DNA from: Acidobacteria bacterium UBA6911
Lineage (GTDB): Bacteria > Acidobacteriota > UBA6911
Length of the DNA: 14,370 nt
Assembly: GCA_002451015.1 (NCBI GenBank)
Contig: DKBB01000295.1
Span: 1,361 to 15,730, forward strand
Reading direction: 5' to 3'
Shown here: in pieces, positions 1-7,252 of the stretch
Position numbering within the stretch: the stretch's first letter is position 1
How the letters are laid out: the number at the start of each line of letters is the position of its first letter
Notes under the pieces: model-generated
Told to the model about the DNA's origin: nothing
The model's database searches: none
Seen by the model: the letters and a program-made list of their open reading frames with translations, nothing else
Translations under genes and position numbers: made by a program

Positions 1-437
1 CCACGGATGCCGTATTTTCGCTGCAGATTTTCATGAAGGATTGATGAAAGCAGCAGCTTCCTGAGATCCCCGACGCCGCCGATTACGGGTAAAAATTTCA
101 ACAGCCTTCCCGTAGAGCCCCCGTCATCGGTTGTACAGACTACGAAATCCAGAGTATCGAACTCATGCTTTATCCCTACGTCGGACCGGGCCGGCCAGTT
201 CGGTAACTGGGAATTACCGCCCACGATGGTCGACAGTCCTGTGCCGCCCCCGAGGATTACCGCGCGGGTTTCCCGAAAATCGAATCGAAGTATCCGTTCT
301 GCAAGTTCTTCCGTGCCTGCAGGAGCATTCGATGACAGGGCGCCGGTCAACAGGAATTCCATGAGATGTTCGATTTCATTTCTCGAAACATCCGGCTGCC
401 AGGTTGCACTCGGCGGCAAATCCGACGATGAAGCCAT
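1..437 (-). CDS. CofD/YvcK-like protein, N-terminal part (runs off left edge)
   Basis: The frame opens at the ATG at 435-437 and stays open for 145 codons to the window edge, so only the N-terminal part is visible. An A-rich spacer separates the ATG from a GGGGA ribosome-binding site. After a leader of about 58 residues comes a nucleotide-binding-type loop GGGTGLST (residues 63-70), then CTTDDGGSTGRL (101-112) and GVGDLRK (121-127). These correspond to the glycine loop, the DDGGS motif and the PPGDIRN motif of the CofD/YvcK (UPF0052) family. CofD transfers phospholactate in coenzyme F420 synthesis; YvcK binds UDP-sugars and affects central metabolism and cell shape. This copy differs from both: it has an N-terminal extension, an inserted GGNSQLPNWP stretch (73-82), and GGVGD in place of PPGD. 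A distinct subfamily of unknown substrate is therefore more likely. It lies 43 bases downstream of the PAS-LuxR gene, probably in the same transcript. Family is confident, exact function is not. Confidence 0.8.
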   Translation of the reverse strand, partial: MASSSDLPPSATWQPDVSRNEIEHLMEFLLTGALSSNAPAGTEELAERILRFDFRETRAVILGGGTGLSTIVGGNSQLPNWPARSDVGIKHEFDTLDFVVCTTDDGGSTGRLLKFLPVIGGVGDLRKLLLSSILHENLQRKYGIR

Positions 438-480
438 TGTTAAAATTCCCCGTGATAAATCTTGAATCTTCAATACCGTT

Positions 481-1188
481 TTAGAGCAATCCTTTTTTAA
501 ATGCATAGGAAACGGCTTGTGCCTTGCTGTGCAGATCCAGTTTAACCAGAATGTTCTGAATATGATTCCGGGCTGTATATTGGCTGATGTTAAGCTTTTG
601 AGCCAGGCTTTTTGCGTCAAGGCCCTCCGCGAGCAGAAGAAGCACTTCCTTTTCTCTTTCGGACAGCGTATCCGTTGCTCCACTTTTTGCCTTTAGGGCG
701 TTGTCGGGAGCACAAGCACCGACCCGACCCTCCGAGTCGGAGCAATCCCATGTCTGTCCACGGATGCCCAGATCCTCCAAAAGTCGGTTGAGCACGGATT
801 CCATCTTCTTTTCTCTGGAGATATCGCGCAGGATATGCGCGATATACCTTTGTCCGTCTAAAACCGGAGAAATAACACTGACATTGAGCCATAAACCTTT
901 TCCGTCTTTGGTCCATGTTTTCAGGTCAAAATTCTTCTGTGCGGATTTTTCCACTTTGCGGCGAACCCTGCAGTCCGGCTTGCAGTGAACGGTATCCGCC
1001 GATGTTTTCCCCAAAAATACCTGATAGCATTTCCGGTTGAGAACTTCAGGCTCGGAATATTTAAGGATTGCTTCCGCAGTCTTATTCCAGCGGATAATAT
1101 GCCTGCTTTCATCGACAATAAAAACAGCATCTCCCGTGCTGCAGAGTGTGTCAAAGTAATCGCCATTGTGCATGAACCTATTCTCCAT
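481..1188 (-). CDS. PAS domain LuxR-type transcriptional regulator
   Basis: The 235-residue protein has two domains. Residues 11-130 form a PAS sensor domain: it opens with DAVFIVDESRHIIRWNKTAE and closes with the typical HILRDISREKK. Residues 174-235 form a LuxR/GerE helix-turn-helix, with LSEREKEVLLLLAEG and NISQYTARNHIQNILVKL visible. The linker (about 140-172) is hydrophilic. There is no receiver domain and no membrane segment, so it is a cytoplasmic one-component regulator. Within the PAS, Cys54, Cys69 and Cys73 are spaced in the way seen in a PAS-HTH subfamily with a Cys cluster after a CYxVFxG motif; the ligand may be a metal or redox signal, which is inference. Start chosen at 1188 because GAGG lies four bases upstream of the ATG. 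It sits 91 bases after tex and 43 bases before the CofD/YvcK-like gene. Target genes cannot be read from the sequence. Confidence 0.88.
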   Translation of the reverse strand: MENRFMHNGDYFDTLCSTGDAVFIVDESRHIIRWNKTAEAILKYSEPEVLNRKCYQVFLGKTSADTVHCKPDCRVRRKVEKSAQKNFDLKTWTKDGKGLWLNVSVISPVLDGQRYIAHILRDISREKKMESVLNRLLEDLGIRGQTWDCSDSEGRVGACAPDNALKAKSGATDTLSEREKEVLLLLAEGLDAKSLAQKLNISQYTARNHIQNILVKLDLHSKAQAVSYAFKKGLL

Positions 1189-1232
1189 AATTCCTCAACG
1201 ACGTTTTTGGATATGCAAACATAAACAGCGAA

Positions 1233-1255
1233 CCCGGAAAGTGACTCATTCCGGG
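1233..1255 (-). terminator. Stem-loop after tex, possible weak terminator
   Basis: A perfect 7-base-pair stem (CCCGGAA with TTCCGGG, 9-base loop) lies 25 bases past the tex stop. In the minus direction it is followed by a broken T-rich stretch (TTCGCTGTTTATGTTT) rather than a clean T run. It could end tex transcription or partly attenuate read-through into the PAS-LuxR gene. A structural role only is also possible. Confidence 0.4.
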
Positions 1256-1279
1256 GCAATCCGGTTCCTTCCGCTTGAA

Positions 1280-4200
1280 TTAATTGATTCTCCGAAACTT
1301 GGACTGAAGGATAGCAATCTTTTCCTCGAGCGAGGGTTCGGGCAGATCGGATGCGGGTTCCTTTTTATCTTGGGAATAATCCGCTTTCCCCGGTTTGCGG
1401 GCGCCCTTTTTCCGAAATCGGGGAGGATTCGCACGATTGCGATCCGGTTTCGGGCGAGCTTTGGAAGCTGCGTTTTTGTCGGTGGAAGCCGGGGACTCAG
1501 AGGTCTGGGAATCGGCCTGATTTCCTCCGGTGGCTCTTTCCTGTTTCGTGTCCTGTTGCGGCCGTTTGGCTCCATGTCTTTGTTGTTTCCTGCGTCTCCT
1601 GGCAACGGCCGGCATCAATGCTTTCATGGACAAACCGATTCTCTTGGTTTCGGTTTCGACTGAAATGACCTTTACCTGGACGATGTCCCCCACTTTTACC
1701 GCTTCACGGGGATCGCGGATGAAACGGTTCGACATCTGGCTTAGGTGAACCAGGCCGTCCTGCCTTACTCCGATATCAACAAAAGCCCCGAAATTTGTGA
1801 CGTTGGTAACGATTCCTTCCAGCGTCATGCCCGCCTGCAGTTCGGACATATTGGTTACATCGGCCCGGAATTTGGGAAGCTTGAAGGTTTTTCTCGGGTC
1901 CCGACCGGGTTTCAACAACTCTTCCCGGATAGTCTTAAGAGTCGGGAGCCCGGCAGTGTCCGTTACAAAATCCTCAAGTTTCAGGGACAGAACCTTTTCT
2001 CTGTTCCCGATAAGTTGGCCGATTTCAATTTCCAGGACTGAAGCCATTTTCTGGACGATCGGGTAAGATTCAGGATGGATCGCTGTACGGTCCAGTATAT
2101 TTTCGCCTTCAGGAATACGCAGAAATCCTGCCGCCTGCTCATAGCCATTGGCATCCATACCTACCGAGGAAGGGATGGATGCCCGGTTTGGGAACGCCCC
2201 TTTGTTTTTACGGTAGGCTGTGATCCTTCGTGCAATTTTATCGTTAAGCCCGGAGACATAACGCAGCAGGGATTCTCCTGCAGTATTCACATTGACGCCG
2301 ACTTTGTTGACGCAGAACTGCACTGCGCGCAGAAGCTTTCGATGCAATTCCTTCTGATCCACGTCATGCTGATACTGGCCAACCCCAATCAATTTGGGGT
2401 CTATCTTTACCAGTTCCGCGAGGGGGTCCTGGAGTCTGCGGGCAAGACTCACAGCGCATCGTGCCGAAGGAGTCCAGTCGGGGAATTCTTCACGGGCGAT
2501 TCTGGAAGAAGAATAAATGGCGATTCCGGCGTCATTAACTGCCGCTACGAGAATGTCTCCAAGGTTTTCTTCGACAATTATCCGTTTTAAAGCCGCCTCC
2601 AGTTCCCTCGCTTTAGGACCGGTTCCGATGGATAATGCCCGCACTTTGTGTTTGGCAATCAGGTTTTTCAGAGTTTCCCGCGCCGCCTCGAATTCACTTT
2701 CATCGTTTTCGGTGCTGTCATGCTGTGAAGTTTCCGTCTCTTCCCTAGAAAGAACCGTCAGCGGTTCGGTGGCGGGATGGTCCGTGAGGACTGCCGCACG
2801 CAGGTTTGACTCGGACTGTGTCGTCGTTTCCGGATTCGATTCTTCTGTCGAAACGGGCTTTTCTGCTGTCTCTTCCGGCGTCGGAACCGGTTCGGCAGGG
2901 TCCGGGGCGATTCGGATTTCTTCCGGGAATCCGGTTTCTTGTGCATCGGTTCCGGCGGGTAGGATCGCTTTCATTTCCGAGTCGGTCGTTGTCACATCCT
3001 GGGCTGCGGAAGCCTCATCTTCTGCTGAAGGTCCGGTTTCGATAACCGTGGATTCAGCCGGGGATTCCTGTGTTGTTTCGGACAGCAGCGGTTCCTTATT
3101 GTCGGTATCGGTGGACGCATCCGTTTCAGGAAGGACCTTTACGGGATTGGTCGCAACGGCAGGCGGTTCCTGTCGTGTCACTTTATGAGTCGTTTCGGAT
3201 TCCATCCCCTTGGCAGTTTGATTGTCAACCGGAGGTGAGTCTTCACATGCGGGGGAAACTTCGGGCGCCGCCGGGATTTCCACCGTGGATATTTCGGTCG
3301 CAGTATCCGGTTGTGCCGCAGCTGCAAAAGAATCCGCCTTCCGGGAGTCCTCGGATCGATCGGTTTCCTTGGATGGGCTGGCGACTGTCGGAGGCGGTTC
3401 CTGGGTGTCCGGTTGCCCGCCGGGAGGAGATTCGCGCGTTTCCTCCGCTTTCTCGGGCGCGGCTTTTCCATTCCTTTTCTTACGGGATTTTCGCGAGCCG
3501 GTGAGGCGGATTTTCCCGCTTTCCAGAAAAGAACCGGTCTCGCTTACGACCGCTACGCTGCATTCTTCGTCCTTGCCATAATCCAATCCCATAGCGACTA
3601 TAGGGCCGGCCGGTGCTGAGAGCAGAAGGTTTGTAAGATTTTCCTGGAACACGCGGATCGCTGCGAGATCCGCCCGTTCCTTCAACTGCGTCCGGACTTC
3701 CGTTTCAACAAGCGGCTTCAGTATGTGGGAATAGCTTTCCCGGACGGCTGCTTCAAGCACCGGTGCGAAAATAGACTCCCTGTCTTTAATGACCGAGGAA
3801 AGAAGGTATTCCAGGGCTTTGCTATGATCGCCCTCTATCGATGAGATGAGAATCCCTTCCTTGCAGCCTCGCCGAATAGCCAGGACGCGGTGTGACGGAA
3901 TTGTTGTGACGGATTCCCGCCTTTCATAATACATGTTGTACTTTGTCTTCTGGTTCACCTTGGCCGGTACGACATTGGATATTACATATCCGTCCCGTTC
4001 CAGCATCTCGCGCAATTCCCGGCGGTATTCGAAGTTGTTTCCGATCCATTCGGATACAATGTCTACAACGCCTTGAAGCGCCTCTTCAGGTGCGGACAAT
4101 TCCTTTGATGCCTCGACGAAGACCTTGATGTGCTCTTCCACACTCCATGCATCCGGTTCCTGGTTCCAGAAATATTCAGCCAGCGGTTCCAGCCCCTTTT

Positions 4201-4555
4201 CTATCGCTTCCGATGACCGGGTTTTCTTTTTGGATCGAAACCTCTGGTGCAGGTCGTCAAGTTCGATCTTGGTCAGGCAGTTTTCTATTCGGGTGCGGAT
4301 TTCATCGGTAAGTTTTCCCTGTTCCGACATTAATTTAAGAAGTGACGCCCGTTTGTCCCGCACTTCTCTGTAGTAGTCCATGCGTTCCTGGATCAAGCGG
4401 ATTTTCGCCTCATCCAGTCCGCCGGTAACTTCCTTGCGGTAATGGACGATAAAAGGGCCGGTAACCCCTTTTTCAAAAAGATCGATCGTTGCCGAAACTG
4501 AATTTTCCGGTAATGCGGTCTCCTTGGCAATCCTACCTATAATCACGGCATCCAT
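1280..4555 (-). CDS. tex: Tex-family RNA-binding transcription accessory protein with large disordered insert
   Basis: Tex is a cytoplasmic nucleic-acid-binding protein related to eukaryotic Spt6, linked to transcription and RNA turnover. The start at 4555 is supported by the family-typical N terminus: helical region, then GPFIVHYRKEVTGGLDE (33-49). The YqgF/RNase H-like domain begins at GPIVAMGLDYGKDEE (317-331) and resumes at EAARETLKNLIAKHKVRALSIGTG (623-646). The helix-hairpin-helix block carries the signature IGVGQYQHDVDQKELHRKLL (723-742), then VNVNTAGESLL and VSGLN. An S1 RNA-binding domain follows at about 905-977 (LEGIVTNVTNFGAFVDIGV). At 1091 residues it is some 300 longer than usual. 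The excess is an acidic Glu/Thr/Ser/Pro-rich insert (about 354-618) inside the YqgF domain and a basic tail (about 978-1091) after S1. The frame runs through both without a stop. Ribosome-binding site is weak. The TrbI-like gene lies 126 bases upstream. Confidence 0.95.
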   Translation of the reverse strand: MDAVIIGRIAKETALPENSVSATIDLFEKGVTGPFIVHYRKEVTGGLDEAKIRLIQERMDYYREVRDKRASLLKLMSEQGKLTDEIRTRIENCLTKIELDDLHQRFRSKKKTRSSEAIEKGLEPLAEYFWNQEPDAWSVEEHIKVFVEASKELSAPEEALQGVVDIVSEWIGNNFEYRRELREMLERDGYVISNVVPAKVNQKTKYNMYYERRESVTTIPSHRVLAIRRGCKEGILISSIEGDHSKALEYLLSSVIKDRESIFAPVLEAAVRESYSHILKPLVETEVRTQLKERADLAAIRVFQENLTNLLLSAPAGPIVAMGLDYGKDEECSVAVVSETGSFLESGKIRLTGSRKSRKKRNGKAAPEKAEETRESPPGGQPDTQEPPPTVASPSKETDRSEDSRKADSFAAAAQPDTATEISTVEIPAAPEVSPACEDSPPVDNQTAKGMESETTHKVTRQEPPAVATNPVKVLPETDASTDTDNKEPLLSETTQESPAESTVIETGPSAEDEASAAQDVTTTDSEMKAILPAGTDAQETGFPEEIRIAPDPAEPVPTPEETAEKPVSTEESNPETTTQSESNLRAAVLTDHPATEPLTVLSREETETSQHDSTENDESEFEAARETLKNLIAKHKVRALSIGTGPKARELEAALKRIIVEENLGDILVAAVNDAGIAIYSSSRIAREEFPDWTPSARCAVSLARRLQDPLAELVKIDPKLIGVGQYQHDVDQKELHRKLLRAVQFCVNKVGVNVNTAGESLLRYVSGLNDKIARRITAYRKNKGAFPNRASIPSSVGMDANGYEQAAGFLRIPEGENILDRTAIHPESYPIVQKMASVLEIEIGQLIGNREKVLSLKLEDFVTDTAGLPTLKTIREELLKPGRDPRKTFKLPKFRADVTNMSELQAGMTLEGIVTNVTNFGAFVDIGVRQDGLVHLSQMSNRFIRDPREAVKVGDIVQVKVISVETETKRIGLSMKALMPAVARRRRKQQRHGAKRPQQDTKQERATGGNQADSQTSESPASTDKNAASKARPKPDRNRANPPRFRKKGARKPGKADYSQDKKEPASDLPEPSLEEKIAILQSKFRRIN
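2702..3496 (-). other. Low-complexity acidic insert within Tex YqgF domain
   Basis: Corresponds to Tex residues about 354-618. It starts with a basic patch (SRKSRKKRNGK) and then is dominated by Glu, Thr, Ser, Pro, Ala and Asp. It contains no Trp or Tyr and only two Phe, so it should be disordered. It separates the first strands of the YqgF fold (ending near ESGKIRLTG) from the helix EFEAARETLKNL, which in ordinary Tex proteins follow within a short loop. Confidence 0.85.
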
Positions 4556-4681
4556 GAGCGATATTCTTACCGAGGTGGCTTATAGAATCAACCTGTAAAT
4601 GCATCAGGCTGTCGTGCTTAAAGTAAAGGGTAGTGGGCTGGATTTGAAGCGATCTTCGAATCTCATGAGATATGCGGACTG

Positions 4682-5509
4682 CTAGAATGGGAAAAGGAAT
4701 CCGATTCCCGGCCGTGGCCAGGAACCCCCATGGCCTCTCCCGGGCTCGTCGGAACGGGTGTTTTGATTTACGCTCCGGACGGATCTTTGGGCATTGCTCA
4801 ATTCATTGTCGGTGAATTGGAGCTCATGGTAGTAAAACTCCAGGGGTCCCAGCAATTCAAGGTCGAATTGTGTTCCCGGTTCAAGGACAAGGTCTTTCCC
4901 GCGGGTGAGCAGTACCTGGACAACGCCTGCCGTAATCCCGACTCCGGCTCCAATTTCCATGCCCCTGCCAGTGCGGCCTGAAGCCGCCCCTACGAGGGTC
5001 CCGATTGAAATGCCCGAAACCGCGGACCCCGCGATCGTTCCCACATCCTCTCCTTCCGATCCACCCGATTCTACGGATTCTGCACCTCGGTCCAGTGTTT
5101 CATCTCCCGGGCCATGAATGCCGCGAAGAGTTGCCGTTAAATCGCGCTTTACCCCGTTGGGCAACAGAATGTCGTCGAAGCGAACCACCATCCTTCCCTT
5201 TCCTTCGATTCTTCCCGGTCGAACCACATCGGTCAGAGTCCCGCGTATCTCGGAACCTCTGGGTATCACGAGCTGCTGCTGCAACCAGATCGGGTATATT
5301 GTCGTAGCGTAAACGATATCTCCGACCTGGCTGTTTTTCGTGTTCAAATACGCGGTAAGTACAATCGGAATGATGGTTCCTTCAGGGAGGGTAACGCCGT
5401 ATTCCGTCTCCCACGCTTCTGCGGATTCCTGAGCGGCGAGGGATGAAATTGCGGTTAGAAATAATGCCGATATTGTGAAAAATGACAACGATTTTTTTAT
5501 TTTGACCAT
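4682..5509 (-). CDS. Secreted TrbI/VirB10-like glycine-rich protein
   Basis: The 275-residue protein starts with a Sec signal peptide: basic KIKK, a hydrophobic core (8-24), then a likely cleavage after SLAA (26). The mature part opens with LPEGTIIPIVLTAYLNTKNSQ (41-61), followed by GDIVYATT, VIPRGSEIRGTLTDV (81-95), a PGRIEGKGRMVVRFD stretch and ILLPNGVKRDL. This promoter-like series of short beta strands with PxGTxIPxxL and IPxGSxxxGxV motifs matches the TrbI/VirB10-like domain found as a lone secreted protein in Acidobacteriota. A Gly/Ala-rich segment (156-197) resembles a glycine-zipper that could insert in or span a membrane, and LLTRGKDLVLEPGTQFDLEL (200-219) completes the domain. The last 50 residues are polar. 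No type IV secretion genes are near, so a conjugation role is not implied; an envelope structural role is inference. A strong GGGGAGG site (5515-5521) precedes the ATG. Confidence 0.82.
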   Translation of the reverse strand: MVKIKKSLSFFTISALFLTAISSLAAQESAEAWETEYGVTLPEGTIIPIVLTAYLNTKNSQVGDIVYATTIYPIWLQQQLVIPRGSEIRGTLTDVVRPGRIEGKGRMVVRFDDILLPNGVKRDLTATLRGIHGPGDETLDRGAESVESGGSEGEDVGTIAGSAVSGISIGTLVGAASGRTGRGMEIGAGVGITAGVVQVLLTRGKDLVLEPGTQFDLELLGPLEFYYHELQFTDNELSNAQRSVRSVNQNTRSDEPGRGHGGSWPRPGIGFLFPF

Positions 5510-5514
5510 ATTCG

Positions 5515-5521
5515 CCTCCCC
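5515..5521 (-). promoter_or_regulatory. Ribosome binding site of the TrbI/VirB10-like gene
   Basis: GGGGAGG on the minus strand, five bases before the ATG at 5507-5509. It is near-consensus and fixes the start. Confidence 0.8.
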
Positions 5522-5794
5522 GGTCCGGAATATCCCATTCTTATAATTAGATGCCGGGACGCCTTCAGGGTTTCATATACGATCACGATAATGCTCATTT
5601 CCTCCGTTCTTTTTATAGGACATGATCCCCGTTTTGCCATTCCTGCGGATCCTGTGTCGCTCATCCGAATGGCCGTATACGGCGCTTTCTCCCCATAAGG
5701 CCGGAAGTTCATATCGTATGAGACGGCCGGTTACGCACCGCGATAATGCCGGGCTTGTATTTACTCTTTTTAATCATATTCAGACAGGTTAACC

Positions 5795-5800
5795 TATAAT
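5795..5800 (+). promoter_or_regulatory. Candidate -10 box for the DHOD-like gene
   Basis: A perfect TATAAT lies about 80 bases before the ATG at 5883. No good -35 hexamer stands 16-18 bases upstream, so the promoter call is tentative. Confidence 0.35.
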
Positions 5801-5882
5801 CGTTGATGTCTGATGCCGGTCGCAATCCGGGATCCAGCAACAAACGGCGAGATAACAATCGTATGCATTGGGAGAGCTAATT

Positions 5883-6875
5883 ATGGATCTGACTACTAGG
5901 TACTTGGGATTGAACCTTCGCACGCCACTGGTTCCTTCGGCTTCGCCGCTTTCAAATGAAATTGACGGCATCAAGCGCATGGAAGACGCCGGGGCTTCGG
6001 CCGTTGTCCTGCATTCCCTTTTCGAGGAACAGGTTAAGAGCGAGCTGGAGGAAGTGCAGGCCCGCATGATGTATGGGGCGGACAGCTTTCCCGAGGCATT
6101 GTCCTATTTCCCGAGGCAGGCGGAGTTTATTAGCGGTCCCGAAGAGTATCTGAACAAAATACGGAAGGCGAAAGAGACGGTCCAGATCCCGATTATCGCA
6201 AGTCTGAACGGAAGCGCCTTGGGCGGTTGGGTGGATTATGCCCAGAAAATAGAGCAGGCGGGCGCAGACGCTCTGGAACTGAATGTCTACTACATTCCGA
6301 CGGAGATGGATCGGGCCGCCGTCGAGATCGAACAGGATTACATCGATATTGTCAAAGCGGTTCAATCCGTGATCCATATCCCGATCGCCCTGAAGTTGAG
6401 CCCTTTTTTCAGCAATATGTCCAATATGGCCAGGCGTCTGGACCAGACGGGCGTGAACGGATTGGTGTTATTCAATCGTTTTTATCAACCCGACATCGAT
6501 CTTGAGGCAATGGAGGTTGAGACCAGTGTAAATCTGAGCACTGCCCAGGACATGCGCCTCCCCCTGCGCTGGATCGCCATTCTTTACGGGCGCGTCAAGG
6601 CCGACCTGGCCGCTACGGGCGGTATCCACACGGGCCTGGATGCGGTGAAAATTTTAATGGCTGGCGCGGATATCGCAATGCTCTGTTCCGTTCTGCTGAA
6701 AAACGGATTGCACGTGATCGGGCAGATTGAAAAGGAAATGTCCGAATGGCTTTCGGCGCACGATTACCAGTCGGTACAGGAGCTGAAGGGAAGTATGAGC
6801 CAGAAGAATTGCGCCGATCCGTCCGCCTTCGAACGAGCGCAGTATATGAAGGCGATTATGTCCCGCTCATCATAA
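5883..6875 (+). CDS. Dihydroorotate dehydrogenase-like flavoprotein
   Basis: The 330-residue protein is a TIM-barrel of the dihydroorotate dehydrogenase fold: MDLTTRYLGLNLRTPLVPSAS (1-21) starts the barrel, followed by IIASLNG (104-110), DALELNVYY (129-137), IALKLSPFF (168-176) with Lys171, and the FMN-phosphate loop ATGGIHTGLDAVKILMAGAD (244-263). I start at the ATG at 5883, eight bases after a GGGAGAG site, rather than the in-frame TTG at 5868. In true class 1 PyrD the fourth strand carries an Asn-x-Ser-Cys-Pro-Asn motif with the catalytic Cys. Here that place reads ELNVYYIPTE, so pyrimidine synthesis is unlikely. Proteins of this kind are usually annotated 'dihydroorotate dehydrogenase-like' and their substrate is not known to me. 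No pyr genes are near. FMN binding is expected from the motifs, the reaction is unknown. Confidence 0.88.
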   Translation: MDLTTRYLGLNLRTPLVPSASPLSNEIDGIKRMEDAGASAVVLHSLFEEQVKSELEEVQARMMYGADSFPEALSYFPRQAEFISGPEEYLNKIRKAKETVQIPIIASLNGSALGGWVDYAQKIEQAGADALELNVYYIPTEMDRAAVEIEQDYIDIVKAVQSVIHIPIALKLSPFFSNMSNMARRLDQTGVNGLVLFNRFYQPDIDLEAMEVETSVNLSTAQDMRLPLRWIAILYGRVKADLAATGGIHTGLDAVKILMAGADIAMLCSVLLKNGLHVIGQIEKEMSEWLSAHDYQSVQELKGSMSQKNCADPSAFERAQYMKAIMSRSS

Positions 6876-6886
6876 AGCCTTTGCAG

Positions 6887-6946
6887 GTTACACGTTACAC
6901 GTTAAACGTTGATCATTAAAAACAAACAGATCGTTGAACGTGAAAG
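6887..6946 (+). repeat. Heptameric repeat tract (plus orientation)
   Basis: Twelve bases after the DHOD-like stop come four successive 7-base units: GTTACAC, GTTACAC, GTTAAAC, GTTGATC (6887-6914). After an A-rich gap two more follow in the same orientation: GTTGAAC, GTGAAAG (6933-6946). The same GTTNNAC-type unit occurs in inverted orientation at 7433-7493. Confidence 0.75.
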
Positions 6947-6949
6947 TGT

Positions 6950-7252
6950 ATGCGTAAATTTCTGCTTTTCTTTAGTGTGTTCATATTCAGTCTTACAAGC
7001 AGACCATCTTTCACGCAAAACGGATTACTAACAACCTCTCTTTGTGATCTCCAGAAACAAGTACTTCAGGGAGAGTACAGGAATGTCCGCGTTGAAGGTG
7101 TTTATATGGCAGGCTTCGGCAGCGCATATATCGTTGCTCCGGAGTGTTCGAAAATTAGTGCACGTATTGAGTTTGAACTGAAAACACGAAGAAATGATGA
7201 AGACATGAGCAATCAGAAACCTGATAGGTCATTAGATGATGGATCTGAATAA
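6950..7252 (+). CDS. Small secreted protein of unknown function
   Basis: The 100-residue product starts with a clear signal peptide: MRK, then a hydrophobic core LLFFSVFIFSL, with cleavage likely near residue 22. The mature part has an order LCDLQKQ (31-37), then EYRNVRVEGVYMAGFGSAYIVAPEC (42-66). Two cysteines, Cys32 and Cys66, could form a disulfide. This layout (CDL, then a V-x-V-x-G-x-Y strand, then a Cys) resembles a class of short secreted proteins I associate with Acidobacteriota, which are often longer at the C terminus. The last 25 residues here are polar and charged without recognisable structure, so the gene may be truncated. The ribosome-binding site is weak, and the gene is visibly more AT-rich than its neighbours. 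Function unknown; a lipoprotein is excluded, since no Cys follows the signal peptide. Confidence 0.6.
   Translation: MRKFLLFFSVFIFSLTSRPSFTQNGLLTTSLCDLQKQVLQGEYRNVRVEGVYMAGFGSAYIVAPECSKISARIEFELKTRRNDEDMSNQKPDRSLDDGSE

Larger units (their letters stand above)
5510..5882. other. Divergent intergenic region between the TrbI-like and DHOD-like genes
   Basis: This 373-base stretch separates two divergently read genes and must hold both promoters. On the minus strand, TATAAG about 30 bases upstream of the TrbI-like ATG is a possible -10, but its -35 match (CTGAAG) is poor. On the plus strand, TATAAT lies at 5795-5800. A 33-codon minus-strand open frame (5497-5598) preceded closely by GGAGG could be a leader peptide, with low support. 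A short perfect stem TCATA-TCG-TATGA lies at 5709-5721. No RNA gene or known riboswitch is recognisable. Confidence 0.6.

Noticed and set aside
2517..3188. A 223-codon plus-strand open frame, Ser/Val-rich, opposite the Tex insert
   Set aside because: It is the antisense reading of the Glu/Thr/Ser/Pro-rich insert; the bias of the real frame removes stops on the other strand. No domain or ribosome-binding site supports it.
4682..5509. Part of a type IV secretion or conjugation locus
   Set aside because: Only the TrbI/VirB10-like domain is present; no VirB4, VirB9, relaxase or coupling protein gene lies in the window.
5868..5882. A TTG start five codons upstream for the DHOD-like gene
   Set aside because: The GGGAGAG ribosome-binding site overlaps this segment and points to the ATG at 5883.
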